A stretch of DNA of 7,086 nt. Origin: Chloroflexota bacterium (GTDB lineage: Bacteria > Chloroflexota > Limnocylindria > Limnocylindrales > CSP1-4). Shown one piece after another: positions 4,196 to 7,086 of this stretch. The first letter of the stretch is position 1, and each line of letters opens with the position of its first letter. Position numbers and translations under genes: made by a program. The stretch lies in the NCBI GenBank assembly GCA_021789355.1, contig JAJYJR010000301.1, positions 1 through 7,086 on the forward strand. The letters run 5' to 3'. Below the pieces are notes generated by a model, which was given only the letters and a program-made list of their open reading frames with translations, was not told where the DNA came from and did no database searches.

Positions 4196-6808
4196 GTGGA
4201 CATGTCCGCGACCGGGCTGACCAGCGGCGAGGCCGCCGCACGCCTGCGCGAAGACGGCCCCAACGTCCTCGGCCGCGGCGGACGCCGCAACCGCCTCGCG
4301 ATCCTGGCCGCCCAGTTCGCGAGCCCCCTCGTCCTCATCCTCGTCATCGCCAGCCTGGTGAGCATCGTGGCCGGCGACCGGATCGAGGCCGGGATCATCC
4401 TCGCCATCGTCGCCATGAGCGCGGCGCTCGGCTTCGTGCAGGAGGCCCGGTCCGAGGCCGCGGTCGCGGCCCTCCAGGCGCGGCTCACCCTGCGGGCCAC
4501 CGTCCTGCGCGACGGCACGGAGCAGGAGATCCCGATCCACGACGTGGTCCGTGGCGACGTCGCGGTGCTCAACGCCGGAGACATCGTCCCCGCCGACGGC
4601 CGGGTCGTCGAGGCCAACCACCTCTACGTCGACGAGTCCTCGCTGACCGGCGAGTCTGCGCCGGCGCTGAAGGCGCCCCGGGACGGCGAGCTCGATCCGG
4701 CCCGGGACGAGGACCGCGCGGGGCTGGCGTTCTTCGGCACCAGCGTCGTGAGCGGCGCGGGACGGGCGCTCATCGTCGCCACCGGGGCGCGCACCAGCTA
4801 CGGCGAGATCGCGCGCCGCCTTACGGAACGCGCGCCGGAGACCGATTTCCAGCACGGCATCCGCGCCTTCGGCCTGCTCGTGGCGCGGGTCACGCTGATC
4901 CTCGTGGTGTCCGTGCTCGCCATCAACGTCGCGCTGCACCGGCCGCTCCTGGACTCGCTGCTGTTCGCGATCGCCCTCGCCGTCGGACTCACGCCTGAGC
5001 TGCTGCCCGCTATCGTGACCCTCAACCTCACGCGGGGCGCCCGCGCGCTGGTGGCCCACGGGGTGCTCGTGAAGCGCCTTCCGGCGATCCAGAACCTGGG
5101 CAGCATCACGGTCCTCTGCACCGACAAGACAGGGACCCTCACCGAGGGGCACCTTGAGCTGGTCCGCTCGAGCGGCATCGACCGCGACGACGCCGTCGAG
5201 GCGAGTAACGCCCTCGAGCTCGCCTACATCAACAGCCACCTCCAGGCCGGGTTCACGAACCCGCTCGACGCGGCCATCCTCGCCGGAGCCCCCGCGCCGG
5301 CGGATCTCGCCAGCTGGCAGAAGCTCGGGGAGCTCCCGTACGACTTCAACCGGCGGCTCCTGAGCGTGGTCGCGGGGCGACCGGGCGAGCCGGCCCTGCT
5401 CATCACCAAGGGGGCACCCGAGTCGGTGATCGCGCGGGCCAGCCAGGTGCGCGAGGACCACACCGCGCGGCCGATCGACGCGGCCGAGCACGCCCGGCTG
5501 GCGGCACTGGTCGACGGGGCGTCGGCCGACGGGTACCGGCTCGTCGCGGTCGGGTCGCGCGTCCTCGCCGCGGACGAGCTGGCTGCTCCGGGGACCGCCG
5601 CCGCGACCGCCGGGTCGAGGACGGCGCCGGCCGTGGCCGGGCCCGACGCCGCCGCACGGCTCGAGCGCGACCTGGTCTTCGAGGGGGTCATCCTGTTCAG
5701 CGACCCTGCCAAGGCCGGCGTCGGAGAGACGATCGCGCAGCTGGCGAGCCAGCACGTGGCGCTCAAGATCGTGACCGGCGACAACGAGCTCGTGGCCCGG
5801 CACGTGGCGGGCGAGGTGGGGCTGGCCATCGATGGGGTGCTCACCGGCGAGGAGATGCGCGCGCTGAGCCACCCGGCGCTGGTGGCCCGAGCGGCGCGCA
5901 CCACGCTCTTCGCCCGGGTGGACCCCGACCAGAAGCTCCGCGTGATCCGCGCCCTGCGCGAATCGGGGGCGGTCGTGGGCTACCTCGGAGACGGCATCAA
6001 CGACGCGCCGGCCCTGCACGTGGCGGACGTCGGGATCAGCGTCGACAACGCCACCGACGTCGCGCGCTCTGCCGCCGACATCATCCTGCTCGAGCCGAGC
6101 CTGGAGGCCATCAGCCAGGGCGTCACCGAGGGGCGGCGCACGTTCGCCAACACGCTCAAGTACATCCGGATGGGCACCAGCTCGAACTTCGGGAACATGC
6201 TGAGCATGGCCGGCGCGGCGCTGCTGCTTCCGTTCCTGCCCATGACGCCGGCGCAGATCCTGCTCAACAACCTGATCTACGACGCGTCCCAGACGGCCAT
6301 CCCGACCGACACGATCGACTCCGACGTGGCGGCCGAACCGGCCAGCTGGGACATCCGGGGCGTCGAGCGCTTCATGGTGCTCTTCGGGCCCATCTCGTCG
6401 GTCTTCGACTACGTGACGTTCGGGCTCCTGCTGCTGGTGCTGGGGGTGAACGAGACGGCCTTCCACACCGGCTGGTTCATCGAGTCGCTGTTCACGCAGA
6501 TCCTCGTCGTGCTCGCGATCCGCACGCGGCGGAGCCCGTTCTGGCTGAGCCGGCCGAGCCGGGAGCTTGCGGCCGCGATCGTCGTCGCGCTCGCCGTGGC
6601 CATCCTCATCCCGATGAGCCCGCTCGGCGCCGTGCTCGGGTTCAGCGCGCTGCCGCCTGTCTTCTGGCCGCTGCTCGCGGTCATCGTGGTCGCGTACCTG
6701 GCCCTCGTCGAGACCGCCAAGCGCTGGTTCGAGGCGCGCCGGCGGCGTGAGCCGACGGCGCGCCATGGGCTTCCGGTGGTTACGCCACCGGTTCGATCGT
6801 CCCGGTGA
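4196..6808 (+). CDS. mgtA: Magnesium-translocating P-type ATPase (P3B, MgtA/MgtB type)
   Basis: An 870-residue protein, close to the ~900 usual for MgtA. GTG 4196 is chosen because the -10 element sits at leaderless spacing; ATG 4202, two codons on, is equally readable. Residues 10-25 match the cation-ATPase N-terminal domain. M1/M2 lie near 42-81, the actuator motif TGES at 151-154, and M4 carries PELLP (267-271), resembling MgtA's TPEMLP rather than the Ca2+-ATPase PEGLP. The phosphorylated Asp is D310 in DKTGT. Nucleotide-domain KGAPE is at 405-409, then DPAK (503-506), TGDN (527-530) and GDGINDAP (598-605). In the C-terminal membrane half, NNLIYDASQ (691-699, with N692 and D696), the FMVLFGP...FDYVTF segment and GWFIESLFTQ...IRTRRSPF all resemble MgtA. 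An Ala/Pro-rich stretch (463-487) lies between the N and P domains. It should import Mg2+ across the inner membrane at the expense of ATP. Another divalent cation cannot be excluded. Its 3' end overlaps the convergent gene. Confidence 0.88.
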   Translation: MDMSATGLTSGEAAARLREDGPNVLGRGGRRNRLAILAAQFASPLVLILVIASLVSIVAGDRIEAGIILAIVAMSAALGFVQEARSEAAVAALQARLTLRATVLRDGTEQEIPIHDVVRGDVAVLNAGDIVPADGRVVEANHLYVDESSLTGESAPALKAPRDGELDPARDEDRAGLAFFGTSVVSGAGRALIVATGARTSYGEIARRLTERAPETDFQHGIRAFGLLVARVTLILVVSVLAINVALHRPLLDSLLFAIALAVGLTPELLPAIVTLNLTRGARALVAHGVLVKRLPAIQNLGSITVLCTDKTGTLTEGHLELVRSSGIDRDDAVEASNALELAYINSHLQAGFTNPLDAAILAGAPAPADLASWQKLGELPYDFNRRLLSVVAGRPGEPALLITKGAPESVIARASQVREDHTARPIDAAEHARLAALVDGASADGYRLVAVGSRVLAADELAAPGTAAATAGSRTAPAVAGPDAAARLERDLVFEGVILFSDPAKAGVGETIAQLASQHVALKIVTGDNELVARHVAGEVGLAIDGVLTGEEMRALSHPALVARAARTTLFARVDPDQKLRVIRALRESGAVVGYLGDGINDAPALHVADVGISVDNATDVARSAADIILLEPSLEAISQGVTEGRRTFANTLKYIRMGTSSNFGNMLSMAGAALLLPFLPMTPAQILLNNLIYDASQTAIPTDTIDSDVAAEPASWDIRGVERFMVLFGPISSVFDYVTFGLLLLVLGVNETAFHTGWFIESLFTQILVVLAIRTRRSPFWLSRPSRELAAAIVVALAVAILIPMSPLGAVLGFSALPPVFWPLLAVIVVAYLALVETAKRWFEARRRREPTARHGLPVVTPPVRSSR

Positions 6809-7086
6809 CGATCAGGTCGGTCGCGTCGCTGGGGCTGACCACGTTCACGCGGTACTGGAGGCCCGCGTAGCCGCCGGAGCCGATCCAGGCGCCGGTGATG
6901 GCGAGGTTGCCCTTCGCGTCGAGGCTGCCCCGCCAGGCCCCGAGCCACGTGCCGCCGACGTTGGTGATCTCTCCGGTGCCCCACCAGTCGGCGCTCCCGT
7001 CAGGACGGGCGTCCGCGTTGAAGCTCCGCGTCGAGTCGCCGCTGACCCGCTCGTCGGACATCGCCTCGAAGCAGCTCACGAAGGCG
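6780..7086 (-). CDS. Protein of unknown function, probable beta-rich C-terminal domain, 5' end missing
   Basis: Read on the minus strand, the frame is open from the window edge to the TAA at 6782-6780, giving 101 visible residues that begin AFVSCFEAMSDERVSG. The GTG at 7079 is in frame, but coding clearly continues beyond the edge, so it is unlikely to be the start. The sequence has alternating Gly/aromatic beta-strand character: WWGTGEITN, GGTWLGAWRG, GNLAITGAW and GSGGYAGLQYR, ending VTGTIEPVA. From memory this pattern (SDxRVSG, GTWxG, GxYxGL) recurs in small uncharacterised, often secreted proteins of high-GC soil bacteria, with a likely beta-barrel fold. No catalytic residues are apparent and the N-terminus with any signal peptide lies outside. 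The gene is convergent with the ATPase gene and overlaps its last 29 bases. Confidence 0.7.
   Translation of the reverse strand, partial: AFVSCFEAMSDERVSGDSTRSFNADARPDGSADWWGTGEITNVGGTWLGAWRGSLDAKGNLAITGAWIGSGGYAGLQYRVNVVSPSDATDLIVTGTIEPVA

Noticed and set aside
2059..4617. 852-residue open frame on the minus strand
   Set aside because: It lies antisense to the ClC gene and the ATPase 5' end. Its His/Arg/Asp/Gly-rich composition is typical of a high-GC shadow frame and it shows no domain pattern.
4109..6766. 885-residue open frame on the minus strand
   Set aside because: It is antisense to the ATPase gene, whose motifs are all intact. The protein is dominated by Arg, Asp, Glu, Gly and His with no recognisable domain, a product of GC-rich third positions.

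Overview
The window is very GC-rich and densely coded, with GTG starts and large antisense ORF shadows. It is bacterial, most likely from a high-GC lineage such as Chloroflexota or Actinomycetota. That placement rests on composition, gene style and apparently leaderless promoters; no phylogenetic marker gene is present. There are five protein genes, two of them cut by the window edges. No tRNA, rRNA, CRISPR array, insertion sequence or gene-free stretch over 300 bases was seen.

Left part (1-1516, +): the 3' part of a polytopic, membrane-anchored molybdopterin-dependent oxidoreductase of the sulfite-oxidase fold. It has several membrane helices, an internal twin-arginine motif before the last helix, the Moco-binding domain with its cysteine, and an Ig-like dimerisation domain. 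A hairpin followed by a T-rich stretch closes it.

Middle (1583-4128, +): a MarR-type regulator and a ClC chloride channel/transporter form an overlapping pair (stop and start share GTGA). The ClC protein carries two CBS domains and a TrkA-C (RCK-C) domain, so its transport is probably gated by a cytoplasmic ligand. A promoter with an imperfect inverted repeat precedes marR.

Right part (4196-6808, +): a P-type ATPase whose transmembrane signatures match the Mg2+-transporting P3B (MgtA/MgtB) family. It has its own promoter, with an element nearly identical to that of marR (CTGCTAYGCTG, then 5-6 bases to the start codon). Both transcripts therefore look leaderless. A convergent minus-strand gene (6780 to the window end) encodes the C-terminal part of an unrecognised, probably beta-rich protein, and its last codons overlap the ATPase 3' end by 29 bases.

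Functionally, marR-clcA-mgtA reads as an ion-homeostasis cluster: a MarR-controlled, nucleotide- or ligand-sensing anion pathway next to a magnesium pump. The molybdoenzyme upstream appears to be a separate unit. All identified families are known. The less ordinary points are the ClC subfamily's altered selectivity and proton-pathway residues, the shared leaderless promoter element, the MarR-ClC coupling and the convergent overlap. I saw no evidence of a wholly new system.
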